From: Apostichopus japonicus
Taxonomy: Eukaryota > Echinodermata > Holothuroidea > Aspidochirotida > Stichopodidae
NCBI RefSeq assembly: GCF_037975245.1
Contig: NC_092576.1
Coordinates: forward strand, 29,052,111 to 29,116,110
Direction of reading: 5' to 3'
Length of the DNA stretch: 64,000 nt
The notes under the pieces are model-generated. The model searched no databases. It worked only from the letters and a program-made list of their open reading frames with translations, and was not told where the DNA came from. Positions 14,301 to 24,300 of the stretch are shown in pieces. The position numbers and the translations under genes are program-made. Positions within the stretch are counted from its first letter, which is position 1, and each line of letters begins with the position of its first letter.

Positions 14301-17300
14301 GACAATCTTCGTATAAAAGTTCATTGAAATGACAATACTTTAAAAATTATATCAATGATTTGACAGAAATAAAGCCCTTTCTGATTGAATATCACCACAC
14401 TTAGCGGGTAGTACAACATTGTATTTGTCACTAAGAAACCAAATGTCATATAAATGATAAGATGTATATATGTATACCACGTCAAAACAACGTACTCATA
14501 TTAAATCACTTCTGTTAAATACAATATAAGCTAGCTAGTCCAGCTACACTTCACGTGGACAAGATTAATAGAGCTATAGCTAAAAATACTTATACTCACA
14601 AGTAAGAAAGGTTTCCTAGTCCGTTAAAGAAGCGTTGATGAACGTGATGTAATTTATTGTTTGCAAGATAGCTATAGAGAACGAAATTTCTGTTATTGTT
14701 ATTGTTATGTAAAACAGATATTAAAAGAGAGAGTTGCTACTCTTAAACCTGAGGATGGTTCTTCAAAGTGTCACATATCACTGTATCAATGTACATTCAT
14801 ATCCCAACTCATTGGTCAGTCTTCAACTGGGAACATTGTTACATAGCTAGATAGTAGTAAACTCTACCGAAACATTTGGAAATCGGCTTACATTTCCAAT
14901 CAACATGGCTTGGAATAGTCATTTACGTATCTTTACGTCACCAAACATTATCACTTCAATTCATCGGATAATTAATTTCGATTGATGACTAAGCGGAATC
15001 TCTCGGCAGTAACAATGTGTGATTCTTTTTAAACAGAAGTAAAAAATTCAGTTACGTTATGATAGTATATTGCCCTTGAAATATTTCACTACAAAGGGAA
15101 ACGTCTACGATGGTTCTTCTAGGCCAGGAGCATCATTGTATTCTGTCGCATTTCTAAGTTTGATGCTTTGCTTCAAAAGATCGTATGGCTCGACAAATGA
15201 AAAGATCTCGCTCAGCTTAACAAGTGTACGTTATCGCGTAGGATGGGTGTTATTCCATTCGTTTTGTTTTACCTATTGTTAAAATATTAAAGTCGTCCAA
15301 TTTTGTCGGTTTAGTTATGCTTTAGTGGTATTTTTGTTAAGTATGTTAGCCCTCAATAACTCTTGATATGCATATACTCTGTTCATGAGAACAAAGTTCT
15401 GGAAATTTGAAAGAGAAACTCAGTTGACAGAGTCGTCTCTAGCCAGTTAACCGCAAATATCCAACGCCTCGCCAACACGAATCTGTTCAGTCTAACTGAA
15501 GTGAATAACTACATCACAACACTTACAGGTGGATCAGGTTCGGCGTCGACTTGAAAAATCCAGGGGGTATGTCAGTTAGTAGGTTATCTGATAAATATCT
15601 GTGTTGGAATAGAGAAAAGCAATTTAATGTGATAGCATTGAAAGGGTTTAACACGTACTGATAAATGGAATAGCTCATGTGTCAGTATAGCAAAGGTGAG
15701 ATGAACGTTTTATGACAGCACATACTATTACCAAGGCCTGACAGGTAAAAATAAAAAGAACAAATACGTTAATACAATATCATATCACAAAAGAAGGTAG
15801 TTATACAATCAATCAATCAAAATTGCTAATGCCAGAGATAGTTTATTGTTAAGTAAAACATTGCTTTAACATTATTATATCTGTGTGTTGGCAGATCGAA
15901 TAAATTTTTGCACGTTTACGAGCATGACCTTTACATTATATATTTATAAGTTGAAAGCATTTTTTTGTACAAAATATCAAACACTAACTTCTATGTGATT
16001 ATTTACCTAACGATTTCTTACAGTGGCTATATAGTCTAAGTAAAAGAAGAAAACTCTTTTTCAACTTACAGTCGTTTCATTTTGGTCTTATTTGAAAACA
16101 AGGCCTTTGGTAAAGCTTCCAGTCGGTTTCCTGACAAGTCTCTGAATGAAACAAAGCAGACTGGTGTGTATAAGCCTTAATAAAGTCCCGATGATCCAGA
16201 TTTTTAATGTCATTATTATTGATAGATGAACAACAGTTTGTCAAACATACGTCATTAAAGGCAAAGTTTTCTTTCAAAGCTCCTCTTGCTCAATCGAAGT
16301 GTTTACCAAGAAAGCTGCATTCCATATACGTAGGTTTCTTTATTTCTCATTACACTATATTTTTCACATTCATGTCTTAATAAACTGGAATAACAGCATT
16401 AAATACGAATCTTGTCATCATTTCTGCGTCCATTATTGCTACATTATTCACTCGAGACAACGCACTCGGTTGAATCCTCGCACGTAGACCCGTCTGATGG
16501 ACTTGTGATTTCGACCGCGCACCGAGGCCAAAGCTATGCACTCGCTATGTATGCTTAATAAACATATATAGATAGAGAGATAAACATACAGATAGATAGA
16601 CAGCGATATAGATAGATATTAACGAGAAATAGATAGACAGACAAACACATAGATATTAACGAGAAATAGACAGACGTATAGACCGACATATCGATAGACA
16701 GACAGGCAGACATATAGACAGACGTATACACAGACAGATTGGTTGATAGAAAGATAGATACATATACAGACAGATAGAAAGGTATACAAATTGATAGACA
16801 GATAGATAGACATATAGATAAATAGAGAGAGAGAGATAGACAGACAGATATACAGATGGATAGATACACAGACAGATGGACATATAGACAGACAGATTGA
16901 CAAACAAACATACAGATAGACAGACAGACATAACTATTTTAACCTAAAGAGTTTTGTAAGAGTAAACTTAACACTTACACATAATGAAGAATTGGGTTAT
17001 TCGCAAACAAATCCTTTGGTATTTTCTGGATAAAATTTTGGGATAGAATTCTTTCAAAAGAACAGACAGAAGTAAGAGATTTAAGTTTCAGCATTACAAT
17101 GATTTTAAACATGTTTTAAAGTAAATATCTAGTAGATAAAATCGTTTATTTACCGATGTTCAATGTGTTGAACTTAAAATAACCCTTATGGTATTTCTTT
17201 CACAATAAGGGATAATTAAATCAATTGAGTGATTATAAGATACAATGATATAGTATCGCGGCTTGTGATATTGTATTTGATGAAGGTGGGGCAGAGGCAG

Positions 17301-20300
17301 GGTCGCAATGTTTGTTCTTGTTTTTCGCTTTTTCAAGGCGGTAATAGTTCTGTAGAGTGGCCTTTTTGGTTTTAACTCTTGCAGTGTTGTTTTGCTAAGA
17401 GTAAAGATTTCTGAGTATGTTACTTTGTTCTTTTTGACCAAACGATTTAGCTTTTGCTGTAGTGTACAAACAAGAACAAAGAAGACAGTTAAAATCATAT
17501 AATATCATATTGTTACGTAAAACACTGCCTGGAAAATTATTATATATGTGTATGTTGCGCAGATGGAATCCAGATTTCACGTTTAAGAGCACAAAATTTA
17601 TATAACATATTACTAACTTGAAAAGTATGTCATTTTTATAAAATATCAAATACTATCTTCTATGTGAGTGTTAATGTGTCCGCTACATCATTTATTGTAT
17701 GCAATGTGTTTGTATAACTATTGCAATGTAATCTGCATGTGGTGTTTTCGAATAGGATCTAGTAAATGATTTACTTAACGATGTCTTATAATGGCTATAT
17801 AGTCTAAGTAATATAAAAATATTCTTTTTCAACTTACAATCGTTGCATTTTGGTCTTATTTGACAACAAGGCCTCTGGTAAAGCTTCGAGTCGGTTTCCT
17901 GACAAGATTCTGTAATGAAAATCAAATAGGAATATGAATGTTCTACAATTATACATTGTAAAGCAGATTGGTGTATGTAAACCTGAATAAGGTACCAAGT
18001 ATCCATGTCTTTAATATATTTGTTATATATTTGTTATATAATATATTTAATATATTAATCAAAGATGAATAAAACAATCCGTCGTTTAAGGAAACGAATT
18101 AATTAAGATTTTTTTCTCAATCAAAAGGTATATCAGGAAAGTGGTGTTTCCCTCGGTATGTTCATTCTTCAGATCCTTTCTGTGGGGAAGACTGCTTGCT
18201 CCTTACAATTTAATTTCCGGAATTTCATAGGAAACTGAACAAACGACTATTTATATAGGAAATACATATACTCACATATTTGAAATAATCCAATTCTTGG
18301 TAAATAATCCAGCAGGGATTTCTCTGATCAAGTTGTATGACATATCTCTACGATAATTAATAACAAAACGTAAACATGAATGTTACCACTACTATTAAGC
18401 ATTAGTATATGAACAGGCACTTTCCATCCACGACAGTGTTTACCATTAAGCTGAAATATTTTCTATTAGCAAACAGATAGCTAGGCAATTTAATGAAACA
18501 TGTTTTCTTTGATATACCTCGTTAATAGTCTACTCGGTAAAAAGGGAAAGAGTAAAACACATTGAGTATGGAAACGTATCAGTTTGGACATGCACGCCTC
18601 GAAACTTTTCAATGTTCCTTTTGGCCATCGCATAATCTACAAATCATTCGTCTGTACAAATCACATATCCCAGCGTTCAATTATTATATTTGAAGGAGGA
18701 AATAGACTAGCACATAAATAGCCATTTTGTACATGACGTTTGTCAATATATGCATAAACATTGGGAGGGAAATCGGTGTATAGATATTAGAACATTTCAT
18801 CAAAAACTTATGTTGGAAATGAACATACACATGCATTTTGGGTTATATTTAGTAGCCAGTGTTTCATTATACTTACATGCTTCTAACTTCATGATTCATG
18901 GAAAAAGTGTCTTCGTGCAAGCTCCTCAACTGGTTATGCGATAACTTCCTGGACACAAAATAGTCAACATGACATTTCAAGACTGACACTACAATTTGTT
19001 TGCTTTTCAAATCAATTGCCACTTATTCTCCCTCAAACACGACTATCGGTCACACCTTGGACAGCTGATCAATATCTTGTACGAACTGAACTGTGTAACT
19101 TCACGTAGCAAGATATGAAGGGCAGGGAGCATACGTAAAATATTTCTGTTAAAACAGTTTGGCGCAAGTCAGGGTTAACATTTCGTAACATATTTGTTTT
19201 ACTATTTATTGTAGAGCTATTTATGTTAACATTTTTAATTTTTAAACTAGTACATCTACTCTTAAACCTTAGTTATTGAAACCGTAACCGTGAGATCATG
19301 ATTCGGATATATGCTATCTGTCCATCATACTTTCTTACCCGACTTAACAATGTAGTATTCTGTTGTCAATTACTGTAATGAATCTCTAAAATTTACATCG
19401 ATTTTCACTTCTGTTGTAAAGATGTTATATCGTAAATTAACATAAAATCTGACCAAACGGAAAGATACTTCGGAATAAATGTAAACGTTTCACAAGTCTT
19501 AATTGTATTCTCATATTCTGACATCTTTTTTTATCTCCTTCATATTAAAGATTATTGTAAAGGTAAATATCTAAAATGATACTGAGCGAGGTTCACTTTG
19601 TGATTGCGTACATAGATGTCAGGTTGACTGTCCATTGGAACGTTCCAGGTGGTATGTTAGTGAGTCTGTTCCGCGATAACTTTCTGTCAGTAATGAAATA
19701 TCACAAAACAATTATTAGTCGCCAACGAATGTGAGCAATATCTGGTATTGCCATTGCTTCTTCAAAGCCACAACTGGTTTTATGTGCATGCATTAAATAA
19801 CCTCTTCAACTTCTACCAGTGAAGTGATAAGTGGGCCAGGTAAAGCACTCCACTCCAATCTTCATTCTAGAAAGAATTACTACGAAGATACACATTTTAG
19901 TATTTATTAGCACAACCTTGCTTTGGGAGCTACCTCTTTAGACCTACCTGTATTCTAAATATGCCTCAAAATGCACCACGTATACTTTTATACCTCGGTA
20001 AGACCCCCATACCCCCACCACTACTCTCCCAGCAACCTTACATGGGAGTCGGTACCAATGTCCCTGGGTAGAAAACAATACTGTATATACTGTTTATATT
20101 CCTTGATTCGCTTCTGCCCCTTCCATAAAGGATCGTATTCCTACATAAATCAGTCAGGAATTTAGAACAATAAAAATAACACTAAAGGGAAAGTACCATT
20201 TGACGGGGTACCACATTGTTATTCCTATGCACTGTCACTCCTCATAAACATCACCATAACTAATACAGATGGGTTTAACATTTATGTAGGTAAACGAAAT

Positions 20301-21331
20301 TGACATTGTGATATTTGTTAAATAATATTACTGTAAATATCTATATAATACCTAGTTACCAATTGACCCGTGCATAATCGTTCTTAATCTTACATTTCTG
20401 TGGCATTGTGAGGTAACGTTGGTATTACACTCAATGCTCTTAACGAACAATCAACGAGGTAAAATGTCTTCTTCGTTTGATGGCAGTCACACGTATGATT
20501 GGCACCGCAAGCTGTTGGTTCTGTTGAACACAAAACATTAAAACAAATATTTCCCTGCAAAGTATGTAGTGGTCCAGGAAAACAATGATGATTCTTGCTT
20601 TTAGGAAACATGATAGTCATTTATATTTTCTATAATATAATAAACATTAGTTTTACTTCCTACAATATGGATTGTCAACAACATTACATCCAAGGACTTG
20701 TTAAGGCATAATATCCTAACACTAATTCATGTTGCACATTGGTGTTCAAATCATTCGTCTCGGTACAGCTCATACATCCCACTGTTAAGCAGCTTACTAT
20801 GTGTCTTCTATGGTTACCTATTCAGACCATTCCATATTCAGTACTAAACATGATGAAAATCATACTTTGAGGGTTTTTAATTGCATTTAGTCAAAAAGCA
20901 AAGCAGAAAATTATATGTAATTTATGCGAGATGTTCATTATTGTACGATACTTCGCTGGTATTTTTATTTATCCGTGAACCTTGGTCGGTAGTGCCATTG
21001 AAACAATTTTGGAGAATATCTGGAAGTTATTTAACAACTAATTTAATTACTGTACGTTCTTGGTTATTCTTCGTAAGTTGACATCATTTGCTGATATTGA
21101 CAATTGATCATATTGGATTATTGCAACATTAATATCCAGGCACTGGTGTTTAAAAAATATATGTATTAACCTATAAGGCGTAATGGTAAAAGAGCGGATA
21201 TTGAATAACTTACTCGTTTTATTTGTTATATCTAGTTGATTATACTGCATGGTGTCATCGATTGTCGTTCCATGAATATAGTGTAACGACAATAACAGGG
21301 ACCAGAACCACATTTTGCAATGTGCTATCAC
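5164..21331 (-). CDS. Gene B: LRR, ephrin-receptor-like Cys-rich, multi-pass membrane receptor (complete, 19 exons)
   Basis: A minus-strand gene whose 19 exons add to 3417 nt, or 1138 residues, with every junction in phase. In order: signal peptide (about 1-21); LRR N-cap (about 40-82); about 13 LRRs (82-396), mostly one 72-nt phase-2 exon per repeat with pattern LxxNxLxxIPxxxF; a cap-like exon (to 426); a GCC2/GCC3 (putative ephrin-receptor-like) cysteine-rich region with repeated CPPGSY, CPEGT and CSKCVRGYY motifs (427-670); then about eight hydrophobic segments (670-1095) and a short tail. The membrane domain has the marks YPATCDIIF, LRADYDILC and FWFWEILELSRK, which I know from polytopic EGF/GCC2-type proteins of invertebrates and protists. 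Likely a plasma-membrane receptor; the ligand and signalling route are unknown. Introns hold no other gene that I can support. Gene A is its tandem paralogue. Confidence 0.85.
5385..8054 (-). other. Last intron of gene B
   Basis: About 2.7 kb with no supported gene. A plus-strand open frame at 5575-5892 (105 codons) follows a TATATAAG at 5538-5545. Its protein matches nothing I know, and the arrangement may be chance. Confidence 0.5.
8055..8170 (-). pseudogene. Decayed duplicate of gene B exon 18
   Basis: It lies in a tandem duplication of about 360 bp (7797-8160 against 8160-8530). The copy keeps the donor region (ttcag then gtaagg) and the LDAA-coding end, but a one-base gain shifts the frame and the start of the exon is lost. 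It would be skipped in a normal transcript. Confidence 0.7.
8459..8585 (-). CDS. Gene B exon 18: membrane helix
   Basis: 127 nt, acceptor ttcag and donor gtaagg, phase 0 to 1. It encodes LISLALIFVNALFAAV and then IITLDAAIIVIVS, two hydrophobic stretches. Confidence 0.8.
9194..10797 (-). CDS. Gene B exon 17: Cys-rich region and most of the membrane domain
   Basis: 1604 nt, acceptor gtag and donor gtgagt, phase 1 to 0. It encodes two more GCC2/GCC3-like units, an EGF-like segment (GYRGWLCSKCVRGYY), then about six hydrophobic spans. The conserved motifs of the membrane domain lie here: YPATCDIIF, LRADYDILCSD and FWFWEILELSRK. The open frame runs on past the donor to 9134, but the strong donor inside it and the fit with the next exon favour splicing. 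Confidence 0.85.
11246..11433 (-). CDS. Gene B exon 16: start of ephrin-receptor-like Cys-rich region
   Basis: 188 nt, acceptor aaag after an excellent pyrimidine tract, donor gtaaat, phase 2 to 1. It begins ECVTSRF and ends CKPCPPGSYGNESGQCTPCP, a GCC2/GCC3-type repeat. Confidence 0.8.
11855..11944 (-). CDS. Gene B exon 15: cap-like end of the LRR block
   Basis: 90 nt, acceptor acag and donor gtattg, phase 2 to 2. It encodes KYLCIIMIPNRLLNCGYL and then SNRNIT. It has no clear LRR consensus. It is accepted because its phase joins both neighbours and the next exon completes the split codon as serine. Confidence 0.6.
12350..12421 (-). CDS. Gene B exon 14: last LRR
   Basis: 72 nt, phase 2 to 2, acceptor aaag and donor gtaagt. 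It encodes HLYKNRLEYISENAL. Confidence 0.75.
12436..12513. repeat. Two-copy 39-bp tandem repeat beside exon 14
   Basis: The unit begins gaaatagaaaggacggagat and recurs once with a 39-bp period, just upstream (in gene sense) of exon 14. It is intronic. Confidence 0.85.
13248..13316 (-). CDS. Gene B exon 13: one LRR (69 nt)
   Basis: 69 nt, phase 2 to 2, acceptor taag and donor gtaagt. It encodes FLNNNEISEVEKNAF, a repeat one residue shorter than the others. Confidence 0.75.
13451..13603 (-). CDS. Gene B exon 12: two LRRs in one exon
   Basis: 153 nt, phase 2 to 2, acceptor gcag and donor gtgagt. It encodes DLSNNSLTEIPFGLF and then LQRNNLTRVRNGLF. This is the only exon with two repeats, which suggests a lost intron. 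Confidence 0.8.
14082..14153 (-). CDS. Gene B exon 11: one LRR
   Basis: 72 nt, phase 2 to 2, acceptor gcag and donor gtaaat. It encodes SLSGNNIGQLPANLF. A second AG lies 11 nt inside the exon, but using it would break the frame. Confidence 0.75.
14600..14671 (-). CDS. Gene B exon 10: one LRR
   Basis: 72 nt, phase 2 to 2, acceptor atag and donor gtgagt. It encodes YLANNKLHHVHQRFF. Confidence 0.75.
15527..15598 (-). CDS. Gene B exon 9: one LRR
   Basis: 72 nt, phase 2 to 2, acceptor acag and donor gtaagt. It encodes YLSDNLLTDIPPGFF. Confidence 0.8.
16070..16141 (-). CDS. Gene B exon 8: one LRR (twin of exon 6)
   Basis: 72 nt, phase 2 to 2, acceptor tcag and donor gtaagt. It encodes DLSGNRLEALPKALF. 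Intron sequence on both sides (about 15880-16280) matches that around exon 6 (about 17530-18010). Confidence 0.8.
16555..16935. repeat. (GATA/GACA)n microsatellite
   Basis: About 380 bp of interrupted gata, gaca and atag tetranucleotides inside an intron of gene B. It gives long serine/cysteine/leucine-rich open frames in three minus-strand frames, an artefact of the four-base period. Confidence 0.95.
16979..17050 (-). CDS. Gene B exon 7: one LRR
   Basis: 72 nt, phase 2 to 2, acceptor aaag after a T-rich tract, donor gtaagt. It encodes ILSQNFIQKIPKDLF. Confidence 0.75.
17838..17909 (-). CDS. Gene B exon 6: one LRR (twin of exon 8)
   Basis: 72 nt, phase 2 to 2, acceptor acag and donor gtaagt. 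It encodes ILSGNRLEALPEALL. Nearly the same repeat as exon 8, with flanking intron similarity. Confidence 0.8.
18276..18347 (-). CDS. Gene B exon 5: one LRR
   Basis: 72 nt, phase 2 to 2, acceptor gtag and donor gtgagt. It encodes DMSYNLIREIPAGLF. Confidence 0.8.
18877..18948 (-). CDS. Gene B exon 4: one LRR
   Basis: 72 nt, phase 2 to 2, acceptor ccag and donor gtaagt. It encodes KLSHNQLRSLHEDTF. Confidence 0.8.
19612..19683 (-). CDS. Gene B exon 3: one LRR
   Basis: 72 nt, phase 2 to 2, acceptor acag and donor gtacgc. It encodes KLSRNRLTNIPPGTF, a canonical LRR. Confidence 0.8.
20394..20520 (-). CDS. Gene B exon 2: LRR N-terminal cap
   Basis: 127 nt, acceptor cag at 20523-20521, donor gtaaga. 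It encodes the cap motif HTCDCHQTKKTFYLVDCS and ends ATEM. Nearly identical to gene A exon 2. Confidence 0.85.
21214..21331 (-). CDS. Gene B exon 1: signal peptide
   Basis: The ATG is at 21329-21331. The leader reads MIAHCKMWFWSLLLSLHYIH. There are 39 codons plus one base before donor gtaagt (complement of 21208-21213), so the intron is phase 1. It is two codons shorter than the gene A copy (TTIDD against TTKTIDD). Confidence 0.8.
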
Positions 21332-24300
21332 ATAGAAAAAAATATATATATTAGAAGAAATATATTACTGTGCCACTGGACTCATTACAGTGGATAATAA
21401 ACACCCTTAGTATACGAAGGAAACTAAATAATTATTTAATGAGTCGTTAGATTGAATAATATCAAATATTTATTGTCTCACTCACTTTAGCAATTGCTTT
21501 CATTTTTGCTAGGAACTTTGATAAAAAAAATTAACTTTTGGTTTCATATGATTCCGCTTAGATGTTCGTTTTCACAAAGTAAACAACTCAAATTATAGGG
21601 GGCACTGTCTATAATCATATGTGTAAAATATTAAAGTAGATAGCAATGCATTCAGTAACAGATCCCATCTCTTCCATGACGGAAGTGATTGCCTCCAAAA
21701 ATCGTGTCAAATTATGGCTTTTTCGTACATGAAGACAAGGAGACAGTAAACACACATTATTTAGTAGGTTTGTAAACGTTGACATCTAGCGTTAAACCTG
21801 TGGCGTCATGAATCGCACAGGAACAAGGTTACATGATCAGGCAATTTCATCGGACTTACGGTGAAGAAGGAGTTTGCGACACACGTTTTCGAACAATTTC
21901 ACCTCGATTGTAAATACCAAAATAGCACTATATAAAATTAATATCGACATATCGTGCTCTTTTAACTCGTTTTTCTCAAATTTTAACAAGCAGAAAATGA
22001 CTAAACCACAATTTTAAGTTTGTTTAACCTTGACCTTAAACTTATGTCACCCTCAACCACGCAGGCTCTAGGTTACATGATCAGGCATCTATCCACCAAG
22101 TCTGAACTTGATCGGACATTTGGTTTATAAGGAGTTCGCAAACACTTTGTCGCACAATTTTAGCCAATATGGCATTGTTGACAAGCCGAAAATGACTGGG
22201 TGTTAAAGCTTTTTTTTGGGGGGGGGGGGGCTGAAAAAGTATATTATTTTGTAGTACAAATGTGATGCTTTTTAAAGAAGTGTTGATTTCAGTTTTATCT
22301 CTAAAATCGCCTGTGGAATCTTTTATCAAGAATCAATGCATTAACAAATCAAGTTCTTTTGAAGCAGATAACCAGAAAGTTTACATGTGTGTTAAAGTTA
22401 AAGAGCCTGGGCGTTTCGATCATAGCAGAACTTTCTAAAGGGTCTGTCTTAAAAGATATCAACGGAATTATATGGAAAGATAGTTAAATTGGACAAATTA
22501 GCTGTGAATGGAGCAAAAAAAGACAGTGCAAGGAAGAGGTAAAGATAACGGAAAGATCGTTGAAAAGATGAAGGACTGATGGGAGGGTGTAACAATAGGC
22601 CGAAATTAGTAATGGAGGTTAAGAGATTAAACAGGAATATCTTTAAATGTGGATAGAAAAGATGAGAGCGAGTTCCAGATGAAGGAGAGCGGATAATGAA
22701 AATGAAGGTTTGAAATACTCATTCCTATCTTAGATGTTGACACCATGTAATTGAATGGCGCGGCGTTTTATCCACACCAGTTCACTCCTGAGGTAACTGT
22801 ATCGGGCGGTTACCTAGAAATCCAATGCCTTGAAGGTTCGTATCTGATATAGTCTTGCTCGGAATGAAAAATTATTTGCTAACAGTTTTTTTTTCTCAAT
22901 AATGTATTGTGTTTGTCTTATTTAAACTAGAACAACTATGTAACGGTAATACCTTAGGAGTGTATGTATTATTTATTATCTTTGATCACTTACTAGACAA
23001 CAATTGCTCCGTCTTTTCATAGCTGTGCAATTCATCATTAGCATAATATGTACAGCAGATCAACAGCAACGGGGGAAATATAAGCTTAAAACCTCTTTAG
23101 TATCTTATTCACATTTTTATATGAACATGAGAAGTATTGGTAAATGATTATTGATTTTACAGCTGCTTCGGCTAGAAAAAAAAACGGTTTTTTACTTACC
23201 TAACAACAGTTAAAGTTGAATCGTCTTCAATCAAACCTTTTAAAGAAAATGCTATCATTCAGTGCGTCATCCACATGAACGAGCGAAAAGGCATCTGATA
23301 CGAAGTCAACTACTATCAGCAGTTCAGTGCGTCTTTAAAGTGAAGATTTTCAAAGTAAGGAATACAGCATGCAGTTGTTCATTATATGTATAATGTATAA
23401 CAGTATTTACCAAAGAACGGTTCATTTGTATTGATTATGCAAACATCGCTTTCTTTTGCTTTTAACATTTTTAACTTTCAGTTATTCTTCTTCTTCAATG
23501 AGTAATATAATGGTTGGTTTACTTTAGTAAATGTTTTTACTGCACCAGCATATAAATTAAGTTAATTGAAAACTTACTGCTGACCTATTTTCTGCACCAT
23601 TGCAAGTAGTACGTATCTCTCACATCAGGAGATGCAAAAACAATGATAACCAAATATAAGCCATAAATTTATGAAAACACTGAGCTTAGCTTTGTTTTAA
23701 AATTCGCTTTCAGTTCTTCTTCTTCGATACGAAACCGAATGGTCGCTTTCTTTAAGTAAATGTTTTCACTGAAGTGGCATTTGAATAAGGTTGATTGACA
23801 TCTTACTGCTGACTTATTTTCTGCACCTTTGCATTAGTACTCTCATATCAGGAGATGCAAAAATAGTATAACCATACATAAACTAGACATATATTTATAT
23901 TTTAAATATACCTTTCAGGTTTGAAATTATACAATTATGTGCAAATGTGATATTTTTCTTGCCACGATATCCACAGATCTTTCATTGAACGCAAAATGCA
24001 AAGTTTTCATGGAGTATGGACATTTTGTTATATTTTACCTTGGTAAAAACCACCCGATACACACAGATAACACAGTAACTACTATAAATCTTTAAGTTTT
24101 AGATCGTACTATAAATCGCTAGCATTTCCTATTAGGATTGCAATAAGAACTGAGGATACGTGTAATCCCAACAAATCCAGCTTCGTGCATTTTTCTTTGG
24201 AGTACACATATCCTTAGTTATTACTGTAATCCTAATAGTACATGTAACCGATGTATCAGATTTATCAGCACGATCCAGTTTTTACTGTGGTATGAAACTT

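Noticed and set aside
16555-16931. Three overlapping long minus-strand open frames
   Set aside because: They are translations of a tetranucleotide microsatellite.
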